A DNA stretch of 64,000 bases from Halotia branconii CENA392 (lineage in GTDB: Bacteria > Cyanobacteriota > Cyanobacteriia > Cyanobacteriales > Nostocaceae). A program made the position numbers and the translations under genes. Within the stretch, counting starts at the first letter, position 1. Each line of letters starts with the position of its first letter. Shown here piece by piece: positions 1 to 8,480 of this stretch. Under the pieces are notes generated by a model, which searched no databases, had not been told where the DNA came from, and worked only from the letters and a program-made list of their open reading frames with translations. The DNA lies in contig NZ_CP124543.1 of NCBI RefSeq assembly GCF_029953635.1, positions 6,170,367 through 6,234,366 of the forward strand, given 5' to 3'.

Positions 1-265
1 GGTGCAGTTTGGGTAGCAAAAAAGTGAAATTTGCTCTAGCCATATTCTACTGCACCTGCTTTAGCTAACATCAGCGTCCAATAGCCAGATTAGTTTATCT
101 GTCATTGATACTGCCGTGCTGCAAAGCGATTGTTTTTGTATCCGAGAAATCCAGTCTTTTACGAGAAACAGCGATCGCTGATGACGAGAAAAAACTCTCA
201 TTGATTGTGAAGAATTGTAAAGATTTTTCTGGTTCACCAAATGTTTCTCTGTAAAAGTTAAAAAG

Positions 266-619
266 TTAGCTTGCTAAGGCTAGACTGCGATCGTTGACGT
301 TAGTGAAGATATCCTCGTAAGTGTTAAAAATTTCAAACACTGAATCTAATTGTGTCAGTTCCAAAATTAACCGCACAGGGGCTTGCACATTGCAAAGTAC
401 CAAGCGACAGCCAATTTGACGTGCAGTTGTTAACCCTTTGACTAATGGGACTAATCCAGAACTATCCATAAAATCCACATCTGTCAGATCAATAACCCAG
501 AGTTGATGAGGCTGGGGTACTATATCAACCATCTGTTCGCTCAAAGCCATACCGCCCTCTAGATTTATGCTTCCTTGGGGCTTAAATAAAACCACTTGCA
601 ATTCTTGTGAGATAGCCAT
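266..619 (-). CDS. STAS-domain protein (anti-sigma factor antagonist type)
   Basis: A 117-residue single STAS domain. The sequence DFMDSSGLVPL near residue 50 is the typical loop of SpoIIAA/RsbV-type antagonists, with a serine that partner-switching kinases usually phosphorylate. Such proteins normally bind an anti-sigma factor or act in a cytoplasmic signalling relay. No partner kinase or phosphatase lies next to it in this window, so the partner is unknown. The ATG at 617-619 has no clear Shine-Dalgarno sequence but begins a normal STAS N-terminus. The family assignment is firm and the precise role is not. Confidence 0.88.
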   Translation of the reverse strand: MAISQELQVVLFKPQGSINLEGGMALSEQMVDIVPQPHQLWVIDLTDVDFMDSSGLVPLVKGLTTARQIGCRLVLCNVQAPVRLILELTQLDSVFEIFNTYEDIFTNVNDRSLALAS

Positions 620-1027
620 GTATTTAAGTCGGTAGTTGAAACATCTAACAAAAACAAAAATTCGACATCAATCACTGATGAGGTTTCAGTCGCAAGATGA
701 CTGTTTCATTCTCAGATTTAAGAATTTACAGCCATGCTATTGAGACGTTGCGAACCAGTATTCATGCCGTATAATTTATGTTAACTTTCATAAATATAGG
801 CATAAACGCTTAAGAATTTCAGTATCAAACGTATCTTTTACTAGATTTTTATATTTATCTGGGATATTTATAAACTTTTTATAAATGTATTTTGCTTTAG
901 AGTCTTAAGTATGCATTTGTGTTATTAATCGATTAAAAGGTGGTCGTCAATACTCATTAAGTAATAGATCATCTAAATCATAAGATATACGTAAACAACT
1001 TCACACCACTTGCGGTATGAAGTTTTT
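620..1027. other. AT-rich intergenic region, no gene seen
   Basis: About 400 bases between the STAS gene and a heptamer repeat. It is very AT-rich, with stop codons in all frames and no recognisable RNA gene. It probably contains the STAS promoter, but I cannot define a site. Confidence 0.5.
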
Positions 1028-1083
1028 GGGCATAGGGCATAGGGCATAGGGCATAGGGCATAGGGCATAGGGCATAGGGCATA
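1028..1083. repeat. Tandem heptamer repeat, about 8 copies of GGGCATA
   Basis: Eight contiguous perfect copies of the 7-mer GGGCATA followed by a partial copy. Short tandemly repeated heptamers are a known trait of heterocystous cyanobacterial genomes. It lies upstream of the DedA gene. Copy number is probably variable between strains. Confidence 0.95.
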
Positions 1084-1240
1084 GGCAGTTATCAGTTTTC
1101 ACTGGTCACTGTTAACTGATTTAACCACCCATGAAGGAATAGAGTTTGCCGCCGCTTTAAATAACCGCTTGATTGACACCCCAGCCAGAAACGAGCCAAG
1201 ATATAGTAAAGGTAAAAAATTGTAAAGGCGGCGGTGCGGG

Positions 1241-1870
1241 ATGTCTCTTGATCTGATTTCACTAGAGAACATCCAGGAATTTGCTCATCAGTACGGCTAC
1301 TGGGCAATTTTTCTGGGAATTTTGCTAGAAAATTTAGGCATTCCTCTTCCTGGAGAAACTGTTACCTTAGTGGGTGGGTTTCTAGCTGGTAGTGATGAAC
1401 TGAGTTACTGGTTAGTTCTTAGTGATGCTATTGCAGGTGCAGTAATTGGTGGTACTTGTGGTTATTGGATTGGTAAGCTTGGTGGTTGGCCTTTTCTACT
1501 ACAAGTAGGTAAACTCTTTCGGATTTCCGAAGAGCGATTGTTAAGTATCAAAGAACAATTTAGTCAAAACGCTGCTAAAGCTGTATTTTTCGGACGATTT
1601 TTTGCATTACTACGAATTTTTGCTGCACCACTAGCTGGTATAGCCGAAATGCCTTTTGGAAAATTCTTTTTGTATAACTTAGCAGGAGCAACTACTTGGG
1701 CTAGTGCGATGGTGACATTAGCTTTCTTTGCTGGCAGAGTTGTCTCTCTAGAACAGTTAGTTGGGTGGGTGAGTCAATTTGCGATCGCAGCATTACTGAT
1801 TCTAGTGGCGTTGATTGTTATACCTGTATGGTGGGAATCTCGCCAAGTCAAGCGTGCAACGGGAGAATAG
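1241..1870 (+). CDS. DedA family integral membrane protein (VTT domain)
   Basis: A 209-residue polytopic membrane protein. The segment ENLGIPLPGE at about residues 30-39 and the FFGRFFALLR segment around residue 117 match the two conserved re-entrant regions of DedA/SNARE-associated (VTT) proteins. Family members are implicated in lipid flipping (undecaprenyl phosphate or phosphatidylethanolamine translocation) and in membrane homeostasis; the substrate here cannot be told. The C-terminus has one more long hydrophobic helix. It converges on argG, and the two genes share a strong bidirectional hairpin. The ATG at 1241 is preceded by a G-rich stretch that may serve as ribosome binding site. Confidence 0.9.
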   Translation: MSLDLISLENIQEFAHQYGYWAIFLGILLENLGIPLPGETVTLVGGFLAGSDELSYWLVLSDAIAGAVIGGTCGYWIGKLGGWPFLLQVGKLFRISEERLLSIKEQFSQNAAKAVFFGRFFALLRIFAAPLAGIAEMPFGKFFLYNLAGATTWASAMVTLAFFAGRVVSLEQLVGWVSQFAIAALLILVALIVIPVWWESRQVKRATGE

Positions 1871-1909
1871 TTAAAAATAGAGACGCGATATACGCGTCTC
1901 TATTTTTAA
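1871..1909. terminator. Bidirectional hairpin terminator between dedA-like gene and argG
   Basis: A perfect 17-bp stem (1871-1887 with 1893-1909) with loop ATATA. The arms begin TTAAAAATAG and end CTATTTTTAA, so each strand gives a U-rich tail. The hairpin starts directly after the dedA-like stop codon and contains the argG stop codon. Confidence 0.88.
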
Positions 1910-3108
1910 CCCCTAATCTGCTGTGCCCAAATACGAGTAGGTAGTCCCCAAACGTAAATAAAACCCTCAGCGGCTTTATGGTCAAATTGATCTTCAGAAC
2001 CGTAAGTAGCCAAGTCAGGACTATAAAGTGAGTTGTCACCCCAACGCCCAACTATGGAAGCGTTACCTTTAAAAAGTTTGACTCGCACGGTTCCCGATAC
2101 TCGTTCTTGTGTCTTTTGGATAAATGCATCCAGTGCATTTTTGAGTGGGCTGTACCACAAACCGTTGTAGACAATTTGAGTGTAAGTTTCTTCAATACCT
2201 CGTTTGTAGTGGCTGACATCTGCTGTTAACGTCAAGCTTTCTAAATCCCGGTGTGCTTGAATTAGCACTAACATAGCTGGTGATTCATAGATTTCTCTGG
2301 ATTTAATACCTACCAAGCGGTTTTCTATCATGTCTATTCGCCCAATGCCATGATTTCCCGCTAGCTGATTGAGTTGTTCAATTAGTTCAACTGGCTTTTG
2401 GGATATACCGTTAAGAGTGGTAGGAATACCGCTGTTAAACCCAATTTCGATATACTCTGGTTCGTTGGGAGTGTCGGCGATCGCTTTGGTCATTTCATAA
2501 ATTTCTTCTGGTGGTTCAACTGCTGGATCTTCCAACACACCAGCTTCTATGCTACGACCAAGCAAATTTTTATCGATACTGTAGGGAGAAGATTTTTTAA
2601 CCGGTGAGGGGATACCAAACTTTTCACCATAAGCGATGGTTTCTTCTCGACTCATTCCCCATTCCCGCGCGGGTGCGAGGATCTTCAATTTGGGGTTTAA
2701 GGCGGTAACAGAGACATCAAAACGAACTTGATCGTTACCTTTGCCAGTGCAACCATGAGCGATCGCATCAGCACCGTATTTTTGGGCAGTTTCTACTAAA
2801 ATTTTGGCAATTAGTGGGCGTGCAAGAGCAGTTCCTAAGGGATAGCGATTTTCATAAAGGGCATTGGCTTGAATCGCACAAAAGGCATAATCTTTCACAA
2901 AGCTGTCTTTCACATCCGCCACTAGGGATTCACTTGCACCCGATTTCAAAGCTTTTTCTCGGATTGGTTCTAACTCATCTCCCTGACCTAAATCTGCTGC
3001 TAGAGTAATCACCTCTTCTACACCCCATTCATGCTTGAGGTAAGGGATGCAAACAGAAGTATCAACTCCGCCAGAGTATGCCAGAACAACCTTTTTGGCG
3101 CGACCCAT
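1906..3108 (-). CDS. argG: Argininosuccinate synthase
   Basis: A 400-residue cytoplasmic enzyme that condenses citrulline and aspartate with ATP to argininosuccinate, the penultimate step of arginine synthesis. The N-terminus has the PP-loop AYSGGVDTS, followed by the conserved Gln-Gly region ([10 protein letters not shown]), [13 protein letters not shown] and [13 protein letters not shown]. Length equals that of typical bacterial ArgG. I chose the ATG at 3106-3108 (MGRAKK...) because a GGAG motif lies 8 bases upstream; another in-frame ATG at 3118-3120 adds four residues and would itself supply that motif. The stop codon is inside the shared terminator hairpin. No other arg gene is adjacent. 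Confidence 0.97.
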   Translation of the reverse strand: MGRAKKVVLAYSGGVDTSVCIPYLKHEWGVEEVITLAADLGQGDELEPIREKALKSGASESLVADVKDSFVKDYAFCAIQANALYENRYPLGTALARPLIAKILVETAQKYGADAIAHGCTGKGNDQVRFDVSVTALNPKLKILAPAREWGMSREETIAYGEKFGIPSPVKKSSPYSIDKNLLGRSIEAGVLEDPAVEPPEEIYEMTKAIADTPNEPEYIEIGFNSGIPTTLNGISQKPVELIEQLNQLAGNHGIGRIDMIENRLVGIKSREIYESPAMLVLIQAHRDLESLTLTADVSHYKRGIEETYTQIVYNGLWYSPLKNALDAFIQKTQERVSGTVRVKLFKGNASIVGRWGDNSLYSPDLATYGSEDQFDHKAAEGFIYVWGLPTRIWAQQIRG

Positions 3109-3242
3109 TAATTTCTCCATTTAGGAAAACAAAGAATGAGTCATTATTATATCTAACTAATACACGTATATTTTCTTGAGACGTGATCGATTCGGCAATT
3201 TGGCTGACACTGTACAACACGACTGACTCTGAGTTAATCACC

Positions 3243-3361
3243 TAGAACTTACGCACTCGTGACGAAAAACTAAGCCTTTGCGATTACTTCGCTGCGTCTG
3301 TGTGGTAGCTTACGGCAAGCCCTTCGGTCTACGACTTTCCATTACCTGTGCGTAAGTCCTA
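3243..3361. mobile_element. MITE-like element, copy A (GGACTTACGCA family)
   Basis: About 119 bp bounded by imperfect inverted ends TAGAACTTACGCA and TGCGTAAGTCCTA. The ends match the other copies in this window but the interior differs from copies B, C and E. No coding potential. It lies in the argG to PEP-CTERM intergenic region. Confidence 0.75.
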
Positions 3362-3555
3362 ATTATATATAAGTAACAATTTCTAGTTATTGATCAAATT
3401 TTCTCAGCCTTAGCTATGACAGTAATTTCACAGTCAACCCAATTTTGTTTAACCGTTTGTTTTATATTCCTTAACCTTTTGTAGTTGATTGAGAGCTTAT
3501 TAAATTTAAGGGAGTTTACGTAACTATTTATTTTCTATTTTTGGAGTATTTACTG

Positions 3556-4107
3556 ATGAAATTCGCTCAAAATCTGGGTATTGCTGCCGTTACTGCTATT
3601 TCTGTCGCTGTTGTTGGCGCTAACCCAACACAAGCTGCTGTGATTAATTATGATTTTATCGTGAATGCGATATCAGGCGATAATCCGGGTCAATATTACG
3701 GTTCTTTGAGCTATGACGATTCGACTTTAATCAAGACAGGCGAAGAAACCTTAGGAACTAACAATGGATTAACTATTGGGTTTAACTACTTGGGCAATGA
3801 CTATACAGAGAGAGATGACTTGGATTATGATTCATTTCCTGTAATTAGCTTTCAAGATGGCAAACTTTCAGGACTTAGCTATTTGGTTGAAGATCAGTTT
3901 TTTATAAGTAACAATCTAGAAGATCCAGATGTGGGAGGAGCAAATTTTTATAGCATTGTCAGTGCTGATTTGACTTCCGCGACACAGGTAGGTAGTGTAA
4001 CTTACTCCAAAGTACCAGAACCCATGACTGTAAGTGGTACGCTAGTCGCTGGTACTATCGGGATGTGGTTGAAACGTAAGAAAAAAGCATCCACAGTGGC
4101 AAAATAA
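3556..4107 (+). CDS. PEP-CTERM sorting-domain exported protein
   Basis: A 183-residue exported protein of unknown function. It has a signal peptide (hydrophobic run, then ANPTQAA near residue 30), a beta-rich middle with no recognised catalytic motif, and a C-terminal PEP-CTERM tripartite signal: VPEP, a hydrophobic helix, and the basic tail KRKKK. In the PEP-CTERM/exosortase system this tail directs processing by an exosortase and export to the surface or extracellular matrix; no exosortase gene is in the window. The ATG at 3556 is preferred to the upstream TTG at 3541 because GGAG at 3543-3546 sits 9 bases before it and it begins the signal peptide. Confidence 0.85.
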   Translation: MKFAQNLGIAAVTAISVAVVGANPTQAAVINYDFIVNAISGDNPGQYYGSLSYDDSTLIKTGEETLGTNNGLTIGFNYLGNDYTERDDLDYDSFPVISFQDGKLSGLSYLVEDQFFISNNLEDPDVGGANFYSIVSADLTSATQVGSVTYSKVPEPMTVSGTLVAGTIGMWLKRKKKASTVAK

Positions 4108-4219
4108 AGGCAATTCTTTTTAACGACAGTAATTAATGGCTGGTCGCCACATATCACTTGCCATATCCTGACCTATATAGTACACTTGTACTTACAAGAG
4201 AAATCCTGATTGAATCATT

Positions 4220-4243
4220 CCCCACTTTACCAGTGGGGTTTTT
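4220..4243 (+). terminator. Rho-independent terminator of the PEP-CTERM gene
   Basis: A 7-bp stem CCCCACT / AGTGGGG with loop TTACC, followed by TTTTTATTTT. It lies about 110 bases after the stop codon, which leaves a moderately long 3' untranslated region. Confidence 0.85.
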
Positions 4244-4363
4244 ATTTTAACGTATTTCTTTCCCTTCCAGAGGTGGGATGAGCTTAAGAATACCTTGCAC
4301 AATCATCTATTTTTATTTTTTTGGTCAGACTTTTTCTCTTTTTCCTCTGCCCTAGAGTGATAC

Positions 4364-4517
4364 AGGACTTACGCAAAAATAACGTAACTCCGTCATTACG
4401 AGCGAAGCCGAAGCCGCGAGCCGAAGGCGTGGCGGGAAGTAATCTACCCTAACGCTGGGATTGCTTCCCTACACTCCGTTCCGATCGCAATGACAATATC
4501 GGCGTTGCGTAAGTCCT
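4364..4517. mobile_element. MITE-like element, copy B, carrying a nested 26-bp insertion
   Basis: A 154-bp element with 12-bp inverted ends AGGACTTACGCA / TGCGTAAGTCCT. The interior is nearly the same as copy E (59464-59590), including the inner inverted pair around CGTCATTACGAG and TCGCAATGACA. Relative to copy E it contains 26 extra bases (4414-4439). Confidence 0.88.
4414..4439. repeat. 26-bp GC-rich insertion inside MITE copy B
   Basis: Aligning copies B and E by eye leaves a 26-base block present only in B. The bases GAAG occur both just before it (4410-4413) and at its right end, consistent with a 4-bp target duplication. It resembles the very small dispersed repeats described in Nostoc genomes. 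Confidence 0.6.
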
Positions 4518-4542
4518 ATGATAAAAGAAAGTTAAAGCGGTA

Positions 4543-5181
4543 TTAATCATTGGGTACAGTCAAAACAACTTCGTAAAGATGATGTTCGTTTTCGGCAATA
4601 CCTTCCCAATATTCAGAGTCTTTGCCAAATCCTGGCTGTTTCTTGAGGTTTTCGATACTTTCTTTATCTAACCATTGTCCGTAATTGATTACACGAGTGC
4701 CATCAAGACTACGATGAAAATTTGCTGAAATTAGCCCTGGTAACTCCATTGCTTTGCCGACATTTTCTTTGGCTAGTTCTATCATGCGCGGTTGATTCTC
4801 TGGGGGCATCCGAAATTCGGCAAAATGAGTTATGTATTGCCCTTGTTTAATTTTAGGTATGCCTTCTTTCGACTCAGAAATAACTACTTCATAAATATGA
4901 ACATCTGGTGGATTAAATTCTCTAAGTTTGGCTGCTTTTGCCTGTACTTTAGTATTATTAATAAAGTTATTATAGTCTGCTTGACTTTGCCATTGAGCGT
5001 AGTTGGCAACTTTTAAGCCATCAATACTTTTGTGAAGATTGGTAGAAATAAAACCAGGTTGTTGCTTGACTGTTTCTAGAAATTCAGCGATCGCATCTAT
5101 CAATTCTTGCTGTTGTTCTGGCTTAACTGAAAAAATGATGATTACGGTAATAACTTCATTTTTGGTCGCAATTGTCGCCAT
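4543..5181 (-). CDS. Tandem antibiotic biosynthesis monooxygenase (ABM) domain protein
   Basis: A 212-residue cytoplasmic protein with two ABM-type ferredoxin-like domains. Each half has the pattern of a beta strand, a helix, 'PGFISTNLHKSIDG' (about residues 38-51) or 'PGLISANFHRSLDG' (about 148-161), then a strand with Y-x-QW (YAQWQS, YGQWLD). Single-domain members act as small monooxygenases or heme-degrading enzymes, and many are of unknown substrate. The internal duplication is clear from those matching segments. No neighbour suggests a substrate. Start ATG at 5179-5181. Confidence 0.82.
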   Translation of the reverse strand: MATIATKNEVITVIIIFSVKPEQQQELIDAIAEFLETVKQQPGFISTNLHKSIDGLKVANYAQWQSQADYNNFINNTKVQAKAAKLREFNPPDVHIYEVVISESKEGIPKIKQGQYITHFAEFRMPPENQPRMIELAKENVGKAMELPGLISANFHRSLDGTRVINYGQWLDKESIENLKKQPGFGKDSEYWEGIAENEHHLYEVVLTVPND

Positions 5182-5318
5182 AACTCTGTATATTTTTGAT
5201 GAATTTGAGGTTAGGTTATAATTGCATCATATTTTTGTCAACCATCAAAAGTTGTATTTTCTAATTTTAGTTTGTAATTAAGCGATCGCTTCCTCTTTTA
5301 ATTTTTAATGTATAGCCA

Positions 5319-5354
5319 AGACTTTAGTGTTGGGAAAATAAAGACTAAAGTCCT
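5319..5354. repeat. Dispersed hairpin repeat (AGACTTTAGT...ACTAAAGTCCT), copy 1
   Basis: Inverted arms AGACTTTAGT and ACTAAAGTCCT around an A/G-rich spacer, followed by GACTACAAAT. It is closely similar to the hairpin downstream of icd (26963-27001), so this is a dispersed repeat. It sits just after the stop of the M3 peptidase gene and may serve as its terminator. Confidence 0.7.
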
Positions 5355-5379
5355 GACTACAAATAGACTGCTACAGTTA

Positions 5380-7491
5380 TCAGTTACTATTTGCTAATAA
5401 GCCATTGTGTTTGAGCAAAGAAACTGTACTCGGTTCACGACCTCGGAAGGATTGGAATACCTCCATTGGATGCTTGCTGCCACCCAGAGCTAGTACTGTT
5501 TCTCGATAGCGCTTACCTGTAGTTTTGATTGCCTCTTCGTCTTCTAATCCAGCTTCTTCAAAAGCCGCAAAAGCATCGGCACTCAATACTTCCGCCCATT
5601 TGTAACTGTAATAACCTGCGGCATAACCACCGCCAAAAATGTGTCCGAAAGCACATAAAAAAGCATCTTCTGGCAGTGGTGGCAAGACAGTAGTAGTTTT
5701 GGCAATGCGATGGCGCACATCTGCGGGAGTTTCATTATTACCTGGGCGATAATGACAATGCAGTTCTAAATCAACACTACTAAAGTGGATTTGCCGTAAT
5801 GTGCTGCTACCACTCATATAATTTCGTGCCGCTAGCAATTTTTGGTAATAATGTTCCGGTAAGGGTTCACCAGTTTCGTAATGTTTAGCCATGCCAAATA
5901 AAGTAGGTCGGTCATAGCACCAGTTCTCCATGAACTGGCTGGGTAGTTCCACCGCGTCCCATTCTACGTTGTTGATGCCTGCTGCTCCAGGGTAGTCTAC
6001 CTTAGTTAGCATGTGATGCAAGCCATGACCGAACTCGTGGAACAAAGTTTCTACTTCATAAAAAGTCATCAAACTTGGTTTGTCGTCTACTGGGGGAGTT
6101 TGGTTACAGACTAAATACGCCACAGGTAAACGAGTAGTAGGCACATTATTCTCAGCCATTTTTCTACGATTGATGCATACATCCATCCAAGCACCACCGC
6201 GCTTTTCGGCTGGACGACTGTAAGGATCTAAGTAAAAGTAGGCTATGGGGCTACCAGTTTCATCAGCAATTTGGAAATAACGCACATCTTCGTGCCAGAC
6301 TGGGGCTTGACCATCGGCAGAAGTCACAGTAACACCAAATAACCGCTGCACAAGTCCAAATAAACCATCAAGAACTTGAGGAAGGGGGAAGTAAGGACGT
6401 AATTCTTCGGCGGTGAAGGCAAATTTTTCTTCTCGTTGGCGTTCTGCCCAAAAACTAATATCCCAGTGTTGTAAATCTTCAGCTTCTGCTGCTTTTTTAC
6501 TAGCTGCAAAAGCTTTGAGTTCTTCTAAATCTTTGGTAGCTGCATCGTAACTGGCGCGACGTAGTTCTTCTAACAGTGCCTCGACTGCCTCAACGTTGGG
6601 AGCCATTTTACTAGTTAGGCTCAACTCAGCAAAATTTTCAAAGCCTAGTAAATCATGGGCTAATTCTTGCCTTAACTCCAAAATACGCTGAATTAACGGA
6701 TTATTATCCAACTCACCGGATGAGGCACGGGAAATAAAAGCTTTGTAAAGTTTTTCGCGCAAATCACGACGGGTGCTGTGCTGCATGAAAGGCCCATAAC
6801 TGGGAAAATCTAAAGTGATGCGCCAAGGGCCATTTTCTGGTGTGGCGTTTTCTGACCCAGCAGCACGGGCAGCTTGTGCCGCTAAACTAAGTAAGCTATC
6901 GGGTAAGCCGTCAATTTCTGCTTTGGTTGTGAGAGTTAGGCTAAAGGCTTTGGTGGCATCTAATACATGGTTAGAAAACTTGGTAGAAAGTTCTGCCAAC
7001 TCCATTTGAATGGCGTTGAAACGTTCCCGTGCTTCTCCTTGTAAACCAACACCAGCAAGTTCAGCATCACGGATAGCTGCTTCCACAATCCGCTGTTGAG
7101 CAGATTCTAAAGTTTGCCATTGTTCGCTGGCGCGGAGTTGCTTGAAAGTATTGTAAATGGGTTGACTTTGACCGAGCCTATTGACAAATTGTATTACTTG
7201 TGGCTGAACAGCTTCGTAAGCTGTGCGTAGTTCTGGGCTATTCTTCACACCCATTAAATGGTTGACTACGCCCCAACTCCAAGTGAGTCGTTCTGTTAGT
7301 TCTTCTAGAGGTTCTACTAAACCACTCCAAGTCGGTTGGAGGTTAGTTTCTAAGGTGGTTAATTGTTGGTCGAGTTCCGCCAATAATTCTTTAAAGGCTG
7401 GTACTACTTGCTCTGGTTGAATCTCTGCGAAGGGAGGTAAGCCTGAGCCTTTGAGTAGAGGGTTTTGAGAAATATTGACAGTTACAGTCAT
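5380..7491 (-). CDS. M3 family oligopeptidase (oligopeptidase A type)
   Basis: A 703-residue cytoplasmic zinc metallopeptidase. The active-site motif HEFGHGLHHML (two zinc-binding His and the catalytic Glu) is at about residue 470 and is followed by the downstream E-containing segment VELPSQFMENW. The size fits the PrlC/OpdA group, which degrades short peptides, including cleaved signal peptides. I chose the ATG at 7489-7491 (MTVTVNISQN) over the in-frame GTG at 7510-7512, because the extra seven residues are Lys/Thr-rich and not family-like; no clear ribosome binding site settles it. Confidence 0.93.
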   Translation of the reverse strand: MTVTVNISQNPLLKGSGLPPFAEIQPEQVVPAFKELLAELDQQLTTLETNLQPTWSGLVEPLEELTERLTWSWGVVNHLMGVKNSPELRTAYEAVQPQVIQFVNRLGQSQPIYNTFKQLRASEQWQTLESAQQRIVEAAIRDAELAGVGLQGEARERFNAIQMELAELSTKFSNHVLDATKAFSLTLTTKAEIDGLPDSLLSLAAQAARAAGSENATPENGPWRITLDFPSYGPFMQHSTRRDLREKLYKAFISRASSGELDNNPLIQRILELRQELAHDLLGFENFAELSLTSKMAPNVEAVEALLEELRRASYDAATKDLEELKAFAASKKAAEAEDLQHWDISFWAERQREEKFAFTAEELRPYFPLPQVLDGLFGLVQRLFGVTVTSADGQAPVWHEDVRYFQIADETGSPIAYFYLDPYSRPAEKRGGAWMDVCINRRKMAENNVPTTRLPVAYLVCNQTPPVDDKPSLMTFYEVETLFHEFGHGLHHMLTKVDYPGAAGINNVEWDAVELPSQFMENWCYDRPTLFGMAKHYETGEPLPEHYYQKLLAARNYMSGSSTLRQIHFSSVDLELHCHYRPGNNETPADVRHRIAKTTTVLPPLPEDAFLCAFGHIFGGGYAAGYYSYKWAEVLSADAFAAFEEAGLEDEEAIKTTGKRYRETVLALGGSKHPMEVFQSFRGREPSTVSLLKHNGLLANSN

Positions 7492-7619
7492 AGTTTTTTT
7501 GTTAGTCACCAATAAATATTCGCAAACAAAGATTTTTATCTATATATCTCTAATGTAGCGATCGCTGGGTAATTTGGCTTGATCAGAATGCCAAATGTGC
7601 TAAAAAAGTTCAAGTGCAT

Positions 7620-8105
7620 CTATTCCCCTACCAATGCCAATGCTTGATTTATTACGCGGTTAGATAAATACATCCCACACAGACACAATTGTTCTAACAC
7701 CGGACGTGCAGCCGGAATTATCCCTCGTTGTTTGGCGGTAATAACGATGCCTAATGTTCCCCTTGAAGGAATACCCAAGGTGGCAGCACAACGACGGGCT
7801 GCTAAATCATCCAGAATTACTTCCGTTTTAGGATTTACATAGCCCCAGGTGAGTACGGCTGACTCACCTATACCTAAATCCCAGTTTTGAATAACGTTCG
7901 GGACTGGTGGTGTTTCTTGTACGACTAACCAATCAATACTATTGAGCGCCACTGCTGTTACGTCTGTTGACCCATAAGCATCAATTTCTGCGGCTACAGC
8001 TGATGGAACAATAATTGATGGACTAACTAAAAGCAACAAATCGGTAAAGCCGCCCTTGGTCAAAAAAATTAGTGGCGATGTGTTGATAGCAGACAGTTCA
8101 GCCAC
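7620..8105 (-). CDS. DUF3368 PIN-like protein, probable toxin
   Basis: A 161-residue protein with a PIN-like layout: an N-terminal INTSPLIFL strand with acidic or polar active-site positions, LGIGESAVLTWG near residue 77, and ILDDLAARR near residue 97, where paired Asp residues occur in PIN nucleases. DUF3368 proteins are predicted RNase toxins. The gene overlaps the upstream UPF0175 gene by 8 bases, which is the usual antitoxin-first arrangement. Toxicity is inferred from family and context only. Confidence 0.85.
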   Translation of the reverse strand: MAELSAINTSPLIFLTKGGFTDLLLLVSPSIIVPSAVAAEIDAYGSTDVTAVALNSIDWLVVQETPPVPNVIQNWDLGIGESAVLTWGYVNPKTEVILDDLAARRCAATLGIPSRGTLGIVITAKQRGIIPAARPVLEQLCLCGMYLSNRVINQALALVGE

Positions 8106-8352
8106 GGTTTATTAACTCGCGCTGCAAATCATCAAAGTCAACAGCAAAGACATCCACTTGTTCACGGGCTAGGACAGCTAGAAAGTCTCGGCGGTTTAAC
8201 CCAGCAACGTTGGCTGCTTTCTCCATTGAGATTTCCTGCTTCTGATACCAGTAGATAGCAGCAGCGAGGCGCATATCACGCACAAATTCTTCTGGATTTA
8301 GGCGACGGGCGCTAAATACTTCTTCTGGCAGGTTAATCGTGACTGATGACAT
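8098..8352 (-). CDS. UPF0175 family protein, probable antitoxin
   Basis: An 84-residue protein with the UPF0175 pattern: an N-terminal beta strand VTINLPEEVF, then helices with AAAIYWYQKQEISMEKAA and a helix-turn-helix-like NRRDFLAVLA. UPF0175 proteins pair with DUF3368 proteins in toxin-antitoxin loci, and this gene is directly upstream of one with translational overlap. It probably binds its own promoter, but no operator could be identified upstream of 8352. Confidence 0.85.
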   Translation of the reverse strand: MSSVTINLPEEVFSARRLNPEEFVRDMRLAAAIYWYQKQEISMEKAANVAGLNRRDFLAVLAREQVDVFAVDFDDLQRELINRG

Positions 8353-8480
8353 AATTTATGTCCATTATTGCTGCGGTTGATTGCTGCATTCATAATATCA
8401 ACCATTAAACAATGAAATCACCAATGGGACGGGACAAAGCACCCCGCCCTGCATGGTATTTTAATTTACGTCGCAACGCA

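Noticed and set aside
1092-1307. 71-codon minus-strand frame before the DedA gene
   Set aside because: It overlaps the DedA start and repeat DNA, with no recognisable features.
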